The notes under the pieces: generated by a model
Databases searched by the model: none
Told to the model about the DNA's origin: nothing
Seen by the model: only the letters and a program-made list of their open reading frames with translations
Source: Bacillota bacterium
GTDB taxonomy: Bacteria > Bacillota > Dethiobacteria > DTU022 > UBA8154
Direction: 5' to 3'
DNA length: 36,442 nucleotides
Assembly (NCBI GenBank): GCA_012520035.1
Contig: JAAYOY010000140.1
Span: forward strand, 1-36,442
Part shown: piece after piece, positions 27,520-36,442 of the stretch
Numbering within the stretch: the stretch's first letter is position 1
How the letters are laid out: each line of letters opens with the position of its first letter
Program-made: the position numbers and the translations under genes

Positions 27520-28483
27520 CAACCCATCCAGTGATTTGTAAAGCAAGGTTCTGACCCTGAGCTCCAGGCTGCCCTTTAAAAAGAAGTTCCCCTTCTACAA
27601 AGACCTCCAGATCTTCTCCTTCCCGCCGTGATAACGGGATAATATCACCCTCCTGAAATTGCAAGAAATCTTCCAGGGTAATGGTCGTACGCCCTAAAAT
27701 TGCGCTTAACTCAACATTTACTTTCTCAAGCTGTTTGATGATTGTGTAGTCACTAAATTCACCGGTATTTTGTGTCTGCCCCCTGAACCAGAACTGCGCG
27801 GTTAGCTTGGGCATAATCTTTTCCAGGGTAATAAAAGGAAAACACAAGTTTATAAAACCCTGGTTTTCCTTAATCTGTACAGAAAAGGAAAGAAGGGCAA
27901 CGGTTTCCGTAGAAGCAAACATCTGGTTAAATTGAGGGTTGGTATCCATATTTTCCACATGGGGTTTTAAAGGAGCGATATCTTCCCAAACATAGCTGAG
28001 ATTTTGCAGCAATTTATTATTTATCTGCTGCATGACAGTAAGCTCTATATCCGTTAATTCTCTTGTTTTTTTCAGCTGGCGCCCTTCCCCTCCGAAAACA
28101 AGGTCAATAATCGGAAAAACAAAAGAAGGGTTGGTCTCCAGCATGGCGCTGCCCAGCTCTGCGCTCATATTGAAAACAGTTAGCAGTGTGGGGACCGGAA
28201 GAGAGAAAACAAATTCCTCATAGGTCACCTGGCTTACAGAAACCAGCTGAATCTGCACGGGAACTCTAAGATATGCCGATAAAAAGTTCCCCAGTATGCG
28301 GGCATAATTCTCATGAATGACCTGCAGTGTGCGGATCTGCTCTTTGGAAAACTTGCTTGGTCTCCGAAAATCATAGCTCTGGTGTTCATCACTATTCGTA
28401 CCGCTCTCCTCTTCTTCGATTTTTCCGCTTCCAAGTGCAGAAATAAGAGAATCAATTTCAGATTGAGACAGGATATCCTTCAC
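27494..28483 (-). CDS. fliM: Flagellar motor switch protein FliM
   Basis: 'MKDILSQSEIDSLISAL', 'YDFRRPSKFSKEQIRTLQVIHENYARILGNFLSAYLR', C-terminal SpoA. Confidence 0.96.
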   Translation of the reverse strand: MKDILSQSEIDSLISALGSGKIEEEESGTNSDEHQSYDFRRPSKFSKEQIRTLQVIHENYARILGNFLSAYLRVPVQIQLVSVSQVTYEEFVFSLPVPTLLTVFNMSAELGSAMLETNPSFVFPIIDLVFGGEGRQLKKTRELTDIELTVMQQINNKLLQNLSYVWEDIAPLKPHVENMDTNPQFNQMFASTETVALLSFSVQIKENQGFINLCFPFITLEKIMPKLTAQFWFRGQTQNTGEFSDYTIIKQLEKVNVELSAILGRTTITLEDFLQFQEGDIIPLSRREGEDLEVFVEGELLFKGQPGAQGQNLALQITGWVDEEEGKFV

Positions 28484-28544
28484 CGGTGTTCACCGCCCCC
28501 TTTCAATAATTACTGCTACAGACAGATTTCTCCGCTTAATTTTC

Positions 28545-29384
28545 TTATCCCGATTGCATCTGGAGGGTTAACGCCCATAATTCATCCGCCGCGGTGAGGG
28601 TTCTTGCTGAAGCCTGCAGCGACCTTTGCCCGCGTATGAGCATGGCCATCTGCCGCCCCATATCCACATTGGAGCTTTCAAGAAAACCCTGCCTGATAGA
28701 ACCGAAACCCTCCTCCCCCGCTTCTCCTTCGCGGGGAGGCCCGCTGTTTGCCGAAGGTATAAATAAGTTATGTCCCAGCCCCGTGAGGCCCTGGGGATTG
28801 GTGAAGCGATAAATCTTAAGGGAACCGAGTTCAACTGTTCCCGGAGCCACTCCCTCCTGGCCTTGCTCCGAAGAAGAATTGGTTCCGTTTTCTTCGCGCA
28901 CCATGATCCGGCCCTCCGGAGTTACCACAAGTGATGAAAGGTCAACTGCTCCCTCCCTGCCCTTCTGGTTCAGCGTAATATCAAGCCGCTCTCCCCCGGG
29001 CAAAACTATGTTTCCCTGCGCATCGGGGCGAAAATTACCGCTGCGTGTGTAAGCATAGCTGCCGTCTTCCCTGATAACCCTGAAAAAACCCTCGCCTTCA
29101 ATAGCCAGATCCAGCTTGTAATCGGTAAAAACAGGGGGACCCCCTTCCTGTGATGGAACTATGCTTCCAATAACTGTTCCCTTCCCCCCGAGCGGAACCG
29201 CCACGCGGCCTCCTGAAAGCGGCAAACGGCGTTCCGCCAGGGCCCTGTAGGGCAACTCCTGAAAAGATACAGTTCTCTCCTTGTAAGCGGTAGTATTAAC
29301 GTTAGCCAGATTATTTGCAACTACCTCCAGCATCTGCTGGCAGCCGCGAATACCCGTAAAGCTACCGGAGATAGATTTCAGCAT
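28545..29384 (-). CDS. flgG: Flagellar hook-basal body protein (FlgG/FlhP-like)
   Basis: 'GCQQMLEVVANNLANVNTTAYKER', 'LDLAIEGEGFFRVI..DGSYAYTRSGNF', C-terminal 'GFLESSNVDMGRQMAMLIRGQRSLQASART'. Confidence 0.85.
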   Translation of the reverse strand: MLKSISGSFTGIRGCQQMLEVVANNLANVNTTAYKERTVSFQELPYRALAERRLPLSGGRVAVPLGGKGTVIGSIVPSQEGGPPVFTDYKLDLAIEGEGFFRVIREDGSYAYTRSGNFRPDAQGNIVLPGGERLDITLNQKGREGAVDLSSLVVTPEGRIMVREENGTNSSSEQGQEGVAPGTVELGSLKIYRFTNPQGLTGLGHNLFIPSANSGPPREGEAGEEGFGSIRQGFLESSNVDMGRQMAMLIRGQRSLQASARTLTAADELWALTLQMQSG

Positions 29385-29441
29385 TCAAACACCTCCCGTG
29401 TCAGGCTTGCATTATTGCAATATTTGGTTGCCTCTTTCCTT

Positions 29442-30197
29442 TTATTTCAGGGAACCCAGCTCGTTAGCCGCCCTCGAAAGCAGGCGATCGTAAACCTGGG
29501 CTATTTTCTGCGCCGCTTCGTAGCTGCGGCGGACCTTAATTAAATCGGTCATCTGCCGGGAAAGATCCGTATTGGAATCCTCCAGGTAACCCTGGAAAAC
29601 TACAGTCGTTTCAGATGAAACCGGTATTGTATCTCCGGCTGCCTGAAAAAGGTTGTAACCCTCTTTCCGGAGAACCTCTTCTGTAAACTCCACTATCCGG
29701 AGACGGCCAATCCTTTCTCCATTTTCATAAATATTTCCCTGGCAATCCACTTCCGGCTGATCACTTTGCAGCACCAATGTTCCCGTCTCACACAGCACCG
29801 GGTACCCCTGAGAATTAACCAGCACCCCTTCCCCGTTGACCCCAAAATGACCGTCCCTGGTATAACGCACCCCGCGGGGGGTCTCCAGCGCAAAAAACCC
29901 GGGTCCCTGAAGCGCCAGATCCAGTTTCCTCTCCGTCAAATTGAGTCCTCCGTCTGAACTTGCAAAAATGGTATCGTCAATGGCAACGTTTTGCGCCAGC
30001 AGCCCAACAGGCAGGGAGGATTTCTTACCTTCTTGATTATTTTCAATACAGTACAGCAGAGTATCCGCAAATGCCCTTACCAGCGTCTCGCTTCGCTTAA
30101 ACCCGGGGGTATTCAGGTTTGATATATTATTGCTGATGTTTTCCAAACGAACCTGGTTAACCAGCATGGAGCCTGAAGCATTGTACAGCCCTCGCAC
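29442..30197 (-). CDS. flgF: Flagellar hook-basal body protein (FlgF/FlhO-like)
   Basis: 'NQVRLENISNNISNLNTPGFKRSE', 'LDLALQGPGFFALETPRGVRYTRDGHF', 'GYLEDSNTDLSRQMTDLIKVRRSYEAAQKI'. Confidence 0.85.
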   Translation of the reverse strand: MRGLYNASGSMLVNQVRLENISNNISNLNTPGFKRSETLVRAFADTLLYCIENNQEGKKSSLPVGLLAQNVAIDDTIFASSDGGLNLTERKLDLALQGPGFFALETPRGVRYTRDGHFGVNGEGVLVNSQGYPVLCETGTLVLQSDQPEVDCQGNIYENGERIGRLRIVEFTEEVLRKEGYNLFQAAGDTIPVSSETTVVFQGYLEDSNTDLSRQMTDLIKVRRSYEAAQKIAQVYDRLLSRAANELGSLK

Positions 30198-30252
30198 ATA
30201 ATCCCTCCTCGTGACAATTGCTAAAATCTATATCGGCTTTATTTCCTTTCTT

Positions 30253-30675
30253 TTAACCCTTTAGATCAATTGCCCGGGAAGGTTTACTTTCAAGAGAAAG
30301 CGCAAACTCTACCTCTCCCTTGCCCAGCTTTAGCCGCCGGGCAATATCATCAGTGGAAAATCCCTCCTTAAAAAGACGGAGAATTTCTGTCCCACGATCC
30401 GGTTCTTTGGCAATCAGCTTTTCTTTCCCGCCGATCAGCGCTACTTTTTTCTGCAACTCCTGCAGCTCCATGTCCATCCGCTGGACCTGCTGGAAAAGGT
30501 CGTTCACTTTTGTCTGCAGTTCGTGCTGCATAAGCCGCCCGTTAAGACGCGCGGATCTTCTTTCTAAATTTAAAAAATGTAAAAAAAACGGTTCCGGCGG
30601 AGGCCCCTTCCCGGCAAAATACCAGGCAAACAAAAAACCGGCTGTTAAACCTATAATAATGCCAAGAAACAACAT
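30253..30675 (-). CDS. DUF6115/SwrB-like membrane-anchored protein with C-terminal HTH-like motif
   Basis: N-terminal TM 'LFLGIIIGLTAGFLFAWYFAG', coiled coil, 'EILRLFKEGFSTDDIARRLKLGKGEVEFALSL'; lies directly after fliA, as swrB follows sigD in Bacillus. Confidence 0.65.
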   Translation of the reverse strand: MLFLGIIIGLTAGFLFAWYFAGKGPPPEPFFLHFLNLERRSARLNGRLMQHELQTKVNDLFQQVQRMDMELQELQKKVALIGGKEKLIAKEPDRGTEILRLFKEGFSTDDIARRLKLGKGEVEFALSLESKPSRAIDLKG

Positions 30676-30714
30676 GCCATCCTGAACCCCCTAATATTGG
30701 TCAACCCCCGCTTA

Positions 30715-31485
30715 TTAATCCGGAAAACCTTCTCCATAGCCTTCCCCCTGAAGTTTCTCCCGCAATTTCAACATAATCCCGGCATGAATCTGGGAAACAC
30801 GGGCAGTAGAAATCTTCAGCACCTGGCCGATCTCCTTTAAGGTCAACTCTTCTTTATAATAGAGGGCCAGAATTAACTTTTCCCTTTCGGAAAGCCCTTC
30901 AATGGCCTTGCTTAGAGCCTCGCGCCGTTCGCTTTTCTCCAGGCTCTCCTCAGGGGTAATAAACGGACCGCTGCCGGAAAAAGTTTCCTCCGGCTGTTCA
31001 TTGGAAAAAGAAGGGGCAAAAAGCAGCGATTCCAGGGATACCAGTGAACAACAGTTCATCTGGGTATAAACCTGAGCCACCTCTTCCGGCGACCATTGAA
31101 GCTCATTTGCCAGCTCAACCTGGGAAGGTTCCCTTCCAAGTCTGTGGCTCATTTCCTGCTCAACCTTTTGAAGCTGGCGCAAACGCCCGTATAATGAGCG
31201 GGGCATCCAGGTTACTCTCCGCAACTCATCCAGCATGGCGCCGCGAATACGCCAGGTGGCAAATGTTTTAAAACCGGCTTCAGAAGAAGGATCGTAACGT
31301 TCCAGAGCTTCAAGCAAACCCACAACCCCGCTTGCCACAAGCTCTTCTTCTTCCACATGCGCAGGCAAACCCATGGAAAGGCGCCCGGCAATCTTTTTAA
31401 CAAGAGGCAGGTGCTCTTGGATTATTGCATCCCTTAATTGTACATCTCTGCTCTGAAAATATTTATGCCAAAGATCTTCCGCCAT
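30715..31485 (-). CDS. fliA: Flagellar sigma factor FliA/SigD
   Basis: 'LVKKIAGRLSMGLPAHVEEEELVASGVVGLLEALERYDP', 'FKTFATWRIRGAMLDELRRVTWMPRSL', 'LALYYKEELTLKEIGQVLKISTARVSQIH'. Confidence 0.95.
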   Translation of the reverse strand: MAEDLWHKYFQSRDVQLRDAIIQEHLPLVKKIAGRLSMGLPAHVEEEELVASGVVGLLEALERYDPSSEAGFKTFATWRIRGAMLDELRRVTWMPRSLYGRLRQLQKVEQEMSHRLGREPSQVELANELQWSPEEVAQVYTQMNCCSLVSLESLLFAPSFSNEQPEETFSGSGPFITPEESLEKSERREALSKAIEGLSEREKLILALYYKEELTLKEIGQVLKISTARVSQIHAGIMLKLREKLQGEGYGEGFPD

Positions 31486-31495
31486 CTTTTTCCTC

Positions 31496-32290
31496 CTAGC
31501 GAATCCTTTCCCTTGATCCGGCAAAGATAAAACCTATAATTTCGTCCCTCGTCTTTTCGTCAATCTCCAGAAACTTTACCCCGGACCGGTAACGCTTCAG
31601 TTCCCCAATGTTGAAAGAAGCGGCACGCGATACTTCTCCTTTAACCATTATTTCTTTGTTATTCCGATATTCTTTATTATCCCGTCCGCTGCCAAGAAAA
31701 AGCTTCATTAGAAGCCTGTCCCCGGGCGACAGCCTGCGATCCGTAGCCAGCAGCAGCCCGCCCCCGCTGATATTGACCGTTTCCGCCTTTTCAGGCTCGC
31801 CCATATTTTTAGCCTTTTCCAGGAGCAATTGCTGCATATCCCCACCGGCCTGGCGCTGGGCCTTCTCCGCATTACTCTTTTTAATATTACCTGTATCCCC
31901 GGCAAGACTTCCTTTGGTTGCAGGCTCACCCTCGGGGCCGCTGTCTTCAGGCAGAAGCCAGTAATGAACATCTAACATGCAGAAAAAGCGGAAAAACTGC
32001 CTTCTCTGCTGCCTTTGCACCTCCTCGGGCAGGGAGATAAGGTAAAGCAACACCTGGCCGCTCTTTTTAGTCCCGATAACCTTGCTTTTAAAATAATAGA
32101 GGGCATCACGGGCATTAAGTCTGAAAACCAGGCTCTCACCCTCCGGCAAAATAGCAAGATCCCTCTTCTTCATGGGTATTCCGATAGCAAGATCTTCCTC
32201 ATTTACCTCCTGGACAATACTTTTATAATAAGCATTTTTGCTTTTAATAAATACTTCCAGGAGCATATTTTCTCGAAAAAGGCCTTTCAT
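31496..32290 (-). CDS. PilZ-domain flagellar protein (YcgR/YpfA-like)
   Basis: RRQFFR (RxxxR) and 'VNISGGGLLL' (NxSxxG) motifs; start MKGLFREN preferred, which removes overlap with flhG. Confidence 0.8.
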   Translation of the reverse strand: MKGLFRENMLLEVFIKSKNAYYKSIVQEVNEEDLAIGIPMKKRDLAILPEGESLVFRLNARDALYYFKSKVIGTKKSGQVLLYLISLPEEVQRQQRRQFFRFFCMLDVHYWLLPEDSGPEGEPATKGSLAGDTGNIKKSNAEKAQRQAGGDMQQLLLEKAKNMGEPEKAETVNISGGGLLLATDRRLSPGDRLLMKLFLGSGRDNKEYRNNKEIMVKGEVSRAASFNIGELKRYRSGVKFLEIDEKTRDEIIGFIFAGSRERIR

Positions 32291-32295
32291 AACAG

Positions 32296-33177
32296 CTACC
32301 TCCACATGCGGATCAGGCGTTTGAGAAAACCTTCTTCCTTCTTCGGTGCCGGAGAATACCCGCCTCCGCCTGCAAGAAGGCGCTGGGCAATATCGCGGGT
32401 ACACTGTGAGACCCGCGAGTTAGGATACTTCAGGACATAGGGGGAACAATCCAGTACAGCCTTACGCACGACAAGGTCATATTCGATGGCCCCAAGAAAA
32501 TACAGATTAATATCTAGATAATTCCGGCATACATTTTCCAGCCGCCCGTAGACATTTTCAGCTTCTTTCATACCGTGAGCCATATTCACCACAAGGTTTA
32601 CCCGGGATTTCAACCCACAGTTGTTCACGATTTTTATAATACTGTAAACATCCGTAAGCGCCGTCGGCTCCGGAGTAGTGACTACTACCAGCTCATCGGC
32701 CGCTGCAATAAAACTGAGAATATCGCGTGATAAACCTGCCGCACAATCGATCAGAAGAATATCTCCTTTCTCTTCCAGGTAGGAAAGGCGGGAAATAAGC
32801 TGCTCACGCTGGTGATTGTCCAGGTTTACCATTTCTGAAAAACCGGAGCCGCCGGGAACAATCTCTACATTATAGGGCCCCCGTAAAATAACTTCACTCA
32901 ATTCTTTCTTGCCCTTGATAACGTCCACCAGCGTATAACCGGGTTTAAGATTCAAAAGAACATCTACATTGGCCATACCGACATCCGTATCCAGGATAAT
33001 TATCTTTCGTCCCAGCTGTCCGAAAACAATGGCCAGGTTGACGACAATATTGCTCTTGCCCACTCCACCCTTGCCGCTGGCCACAACAATTATCCGGGAT
33101 AGACCCCGCTTCCGCGGCGCTCCCGATATCCGGTGCTGATGAAACAAGGCTCTTAGATGCTCTGCCTGGTCAGCCAT
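32296..33177 (-). CDS. flhG: MinD-like ATPase FlhG/YlxH
   Basis: 'IIVVASGKGGVGKSNIVVNLAIVFGQLGRKIIILDTDVGMANVDVLL', 'DILLIDCAAGLSRDIL'. Confidence 0.95.
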   Translation of the reverse strand: MADQAEHLRALFHQHRISGAPRKRGLSRIIVVASGKGGVGKSNIVVNLAIVFGQLGRKIIILDTDVGMANVDVLLNLKPGYTLVDVIKGKKELSEVILRGPYNVEIVPGGSGFSEMVNLDNHQREQLISRLSYLEEKGDILLIDCAAGLSRDILSFIAAADELVVVTTPEPTALTDVYSIIKIVNNCGLKSRVNLVVNMAHGMKEAENVYGRLENVCRNYLDINLYFLGAIEYDLVVRKAVLDCSPYVLKYPNSRVSQCTRDIAQRLLAGGGGYSPAPKKEEGFLKRLIRMWR

Positions 33178-34259
33178 TATTCTTCCTCCCCCAGAATTAA
33201 TGAACTTATTTTATCCTTATCTGCCAGGCAGATATCATCCGGGACATTTTGCCCTGTTGAAAGATAGATTACCGGCAACCCGGTGAGGTAAACCCCATTC
33301 AGCAGGATACCGAAAGAATCAGTTTCATCCAGCTTTGTAAAGATGAGACGGTTATAATTCATGCAACGAAAATTGTTGCAAATAAGTTTTAAATCCCGCG
33401 CTTTGGTGGTAGCGCTGATCACCATGAATATTTCCGCCGGGGGAAGGTGCCCCAGATAATTGGCCAGTTCCTGTATATGTGCGAGGTTAAGTGTACTTCG
33501 CCCCGCGGTATCAATGAGAATTCTCTGGCAGTAGCTCAGCTTTTCTATGGCCTGCAACAGCTCTTTAGGGGTCATGACCACCTCCAGGGGAAGGCCGGTA
33601 ATATCCGCATAGGTCCGCAGCTGTTCAACTGCTCCGATACGATAATGATCAATGGTGATAATCCCGACTTTTTCACCCTGGTAAAGGGCATAACGAACCG
33701 CCATTTTAGCCAGCGTGGTTGTCTTTCCCACGCCCGTGGGCCCAATCAGTACCTGGATAGAAGAGCTTTTTTCCGGCGCTGTTTTCAGCCGCTTACGCAG
33801 CTTATTATGCAAAATCAACCCGATAACCTCCTCCGTAAGCTGTACCTCACCGAGAAGGCTTTGTTTGATCTCCTCTATTAATTCATCGATCAGCTCGTCA
33901 AACAGCCCCTGCTGCTGCAGCTGCTGCCGCCAGTGCTCCAGCTCTGCACGCTCTCTTTCCCGTATTTCACCGGGCAAAGACTCCCGTGCCAGCAGGCGGT
34001 TTACTACCACCCGCAGCTGCCCCAGTTCCTCCTGAATCTTCTCCCCAAGTTCAATTCCATAAGGGGTCTGCTGCTCTTTGAAACGTGAATTATTCTCGAC
34101 CGCAGCGGTAATCTCCATTTTACGGGGGGCAAAAAAGCCTTTTAAACCTTTCAGGCGTACCTTGCGGCTTTGAATAATAACCGCTTCCGGGCCGAGATCT
34201 TCCCTGATACGCAACAATCCTTCCTTCATATCCCGCACGTAATATTTTCTAATTTTCAT
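33177..34259 (-). CDS. flhF: Flagellar SRP-like GTPase FlhF
   Basis: 'VLIGPTGVGKTTTLAKMAVRYALYQGEKVGIITIDHYRIGAVEQLRTYADI', 'ILIDTAGRS', 'LIFTKLDETDSFG'. Confidence 0.97.
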   Translation of the reverse strand: MKIRKYYVRDMKEGLLRIREDLGPEAVIIQSRKVRLKGLKGFFAPRKMEITAAVENNSRFKEQQTPYGIELGEKIQEELGQLRVVVNRLLARESLPGEIRERERAELEHWRQQLQQQGLFDELIDELIEEIKQSLLGEVQLTEEVIGLILHNKLRKRLKTAPEKSSSIQVLIGPTGVGKTTTLAKMAVRYALYQGEKVGIITIDHYRIGAVEQLRTYADITGLPLEVVMTPKELLQAIEKLSYCQRILIDTAGRSTLNLAHIQELANYLGHLPPAEIFMVISATTKARDLKLICNNFRCMNYNRLIFTKLDETDSFGILLNGVYLTGLPVIYLSTGQNVPDDICLADKDKISSLILGEEE

Positions 34260-36321
34260 CTTCTTTCAACACCCCCACCGATTCGACTTCTAGCTGGGGT
34301 AATATTTCATTAAAAGATAATACGGTAAGATCGGGGAGATAACGTTCCACCATCCGCCGAAAAGGAAGCCTGATCCGGGGTGAAGTGAGAACTACCGGGG
34401 ATATCCCTTTACCCCGCAGCTTTTCAACGAGGCCTGATACACCCTGCAGGATACGCTGGGCCGTCTCGGGCTCAAGCACCGGATAAGTTCCGTGGATGGT
34501 CTGCTGCAACGAATCGGCAATACGCTTCTCCAGCAAGGGATCCAGGGTAATTACGCTGAGTTTGCCGCCTTCCGCATAACGCGAACTGATCGTCCGTACC
34601 AGTGACTGCCGGACATAATCGGTTAAAATATCTGTATCCTTTGTTGAAGGGGCAAAATCAGCCAGGGTTTCCAAAATCGTCGGTAAATCCTGCAGGGGAA
34701 TATTTTCCCGCAGCAGATTCTGTAAAATCTTCTGGAGCTCTCCGATACTCATCAAATCGGGTATGAGCTCGTCCACCACCGCCGGGTGGGTCTCCTTGAC
34801 CATATTGACCATTTCCCTAACTTCCTGCCTCCCCATAAGCTCATGGGCATGGCCCTTGATAACCTCGGACAGATGGGTAATCAGCACTGTATTCACATCC
34901 ACCACTGTGCAGCCCCTGAGCTCGGCATCCTGTTTCTGCGCGGGGGATATCCAGATCGCCGGGAGGTTGAAAGTGGGCTCTGTGGTAGGGATGCCCCCGA
35001 GCTCTCCGGCGGGAATCTCTTCCGGGTTCAAAGCCATCAGATAACCGGGACGCAGCTCTCCGCGGGCTATCTCGTTCCCCTTGAGCTTGATCAGGTAGGC
35101 ATTGGGATGAAGCTGGAGGTTGTCCCTGATGCGAATAGGCCTGATGAGCATACCCAGCTCTGCAGCAAGGCTTTTCCTGCAGGCGGTTATCCGCTGCAGA
35201 AGGTCACCCTTTTCTTTCTTTTCCGTGAGTGAAACCAGGTTATATCCTATTTCTATCTCCATCAGGTCGGTTTTCATCAGAGAACGCAGATCGTCCTCCG
35301 GCAAAGGTGTCTCCTGTTCCGGTTTTTTAAGTTCTTCCATTTTTGCTCCGGTCTTCACCTGCTCCTCTTTAAAAAGAAGAAAAGCTCCATAACCGCAGGC
35401 TACCGCCAGGATGGAAAAAGGTAAAAGAGGCAATGGGGTAAAAAGTCCCAAAATAAACAGTACGAAAGCCGTAATGCCCAGAACCCGGGAGAGCGTAAAA
35501 AATTGGGAGACAAAATCTTCCCCGAACCCCTTTTCCCCAGTAGAGCGGGTAACCAGCATGCCGGCGGCGGTTGATACAAGCAGGGCGGGTATCTGCGCAA
35601 CCAGACCGTCCCCCACTGTAAGGATGGTATAGGTCTGCGCCGCAGTATAAAAATCCATCCCCTTCTGGACCATCCCGATAGCCAGGCCTCCCAGGATATT
35701 TATCAGGACAATCACTATCCCGGCGATGGCATCCCCGCGGACAAACTTGCTCGCACCGTCCATGGCACCGTAAAAATCGGCCTCCCGCTGCAAATTTTTC
35801 CGCTTGAGGCGGGCCTCATCCTCATTGATCAGGCCGGCATTAAAATCAGCATCTATACTCATCTGCTTCCCGGGCATGGCATCCAGCGTAAACCGCGCCG
35901 CCACCTCGGCAATACGCCCGGCACCGCTGGTAATTACCACAAACTGCACCACGGTAATAATGATAAAGATAATCAGCCCGACAACATAATTGCCCCCGAC
36001 TACAAACTGGCCAAAAGCATTGATTACCTCGCCGGCACGCGCCTCGGAAAGAATAAGCCGGGTAGAAGAAATATTTAAGGCCAGGCGAAACAGGGTAGCA
36101 ATAAGAAGCACTGAGGGAAAAGTAGCCAGCCGCAGAACCTCTGTAACGAAAAGAGTTCCCAGGATGATCACCAGGGAAAAGGCAATGTTAAAAACAAGAA
36201 GTATATCCAGGAGCAACGGGGGTACAGGGATAATAATAATAGCAATAATCAGAATTACAGCTAAAGCGATAATAATATCCATATTTTTAAAAAAGTTGGT
36301 TAAAACCGTACGTAGGGCCAA
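34249..36321 (-). CDS. flhA: Flagellar biosynthesis protein FlhA
   Basis: 'FPSVLLIATLFRLALNISSTRLIL', 'FTLDAMPGKQMSIDADFNAGLINEDEARLKRKNLQREADFYGAMDGASKFVRGDA'. Confidence 0.97.
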   Translation of the reverse strand: MALRTVLTNFFKNMDIIIALAVILIIAIIIIPVPPLLLDILLVFNIAFSLVIILGTLFVTEVLRLATFPSVLLIATLFRLALNISSTRLILSEARAGEVINAFGQFVVGGNYVVGLIIFIIITVVQFVVITSGAGRIAEVAARFTLDAMPGKQMSIDADFNAGLINEDEARLKRKNLQREADFYGAMDGASKFVRGDAIAGIVIVLINILGGLAIGMVQKGMDFYTAAQTYTILTVGDGLVAQIPALLVSTAAGMLVTRSTGEKGFGEDFVSQFFTLSRVLGITAFVLFILGLFTPLPLLPFSILAVACGYGAFLLFKEEQVKTGAKMEELKKPEQETPLPEDDLRSLMKTDLMEIEIGYNLVSLTEKKEKGDLLQRITACRKSLAAELGMLIRPIRIRDNLQLHPNAYLIKLKGNEIARGELRPGYLMALNPEEIPAGELGGIPTTEPTFNLPAIWISPAQKQDAELRGCTVVDVNTVLITHLSEVIKGHAHELMGRQEVREMVNMVKETHPAVVDELIPDLMSIGELQKILQNLLRENIPLQDLPTILETLADFAPSTKDTDILTDYVRQSLVRTISSRYAEGGKLSVITLDPLLEKRIADSLQQTIHGTYPVLEPETAQRILQGVSGLVEKLRGKGISPVVLTSPRIRLPFRRMVERYLPDLTVLSFNEILPQLEVESVGVLKEDEN

Positions 36322-36371
36322 AGAAAAAAAAGCACCCCGTTTCCAATAAAAAATATGTAATATTTGCTAAT

Positions 36372-36400
36372 ATTATATTGCTTTGATCCATATTTTGCAA
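36372..36400 (-). promoter_or_regulatory. Sigma-A-type promoter upstream of flhA
   Basis: Minus strand TTGCAA (36400-36395), 17-nt spacer, TATAAT (36377-36372). Confidence 0.6.
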
Positions 36401-36442
36401 GTGCCTGTCGAGAAGGAGAAAACTCAAGCCTTCGAACGCTGC

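Overview
The window is a 36.4-kb chromosomal segment of a spore-forming, flagellated Firmicute (Clostridia-like by gene content and synteny). Every convincing gene is on the minus strand. Reading 3'->5' on the plus strand, it holds: (1) a flagellar/chemotaxis run: flhA-flhF-flhG-PilZ-fliA-DUF6115-like-flgF/flgG-like-fliM-fliN-fliY-cheW-cheA-cheY-cheC-cheD-[304-nt gap]-cheB-cheR-MCP; (2) an alpha/beta SASP gene, a nicotinate phosphoribosyltransferase-like gene and ispE-NTP transferase-glmU-prs-rplY/ctc-pth-fin-mfd-zinc-ribbon ORF-recD2; (3) a looser accessory end with a small holin-like membrane protein, a ModE-HTH/TupA-like fusion regulator, a DUF5320-like Gly-rich protein and a decayed HAD gene. 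Most of this is ordinary, conserved housekeeping and motility content. I do not see a convincing new multi-gene system. The best second-look signals are non-coding: two copies of a TGCGACAG...CTGTCGCA repeat, each just 3' of a stop codon with 13-nt unit spacing; a four-hairpin element in the cheD-cheB gap; a perfect 34-bp palindrome between pth and fin; a long leader upstream of DUF5320; and a HAD gene broken by two 1-nt frameshifts. No tRNA, rRNA, CRISPR array or transposase gene was recognised.
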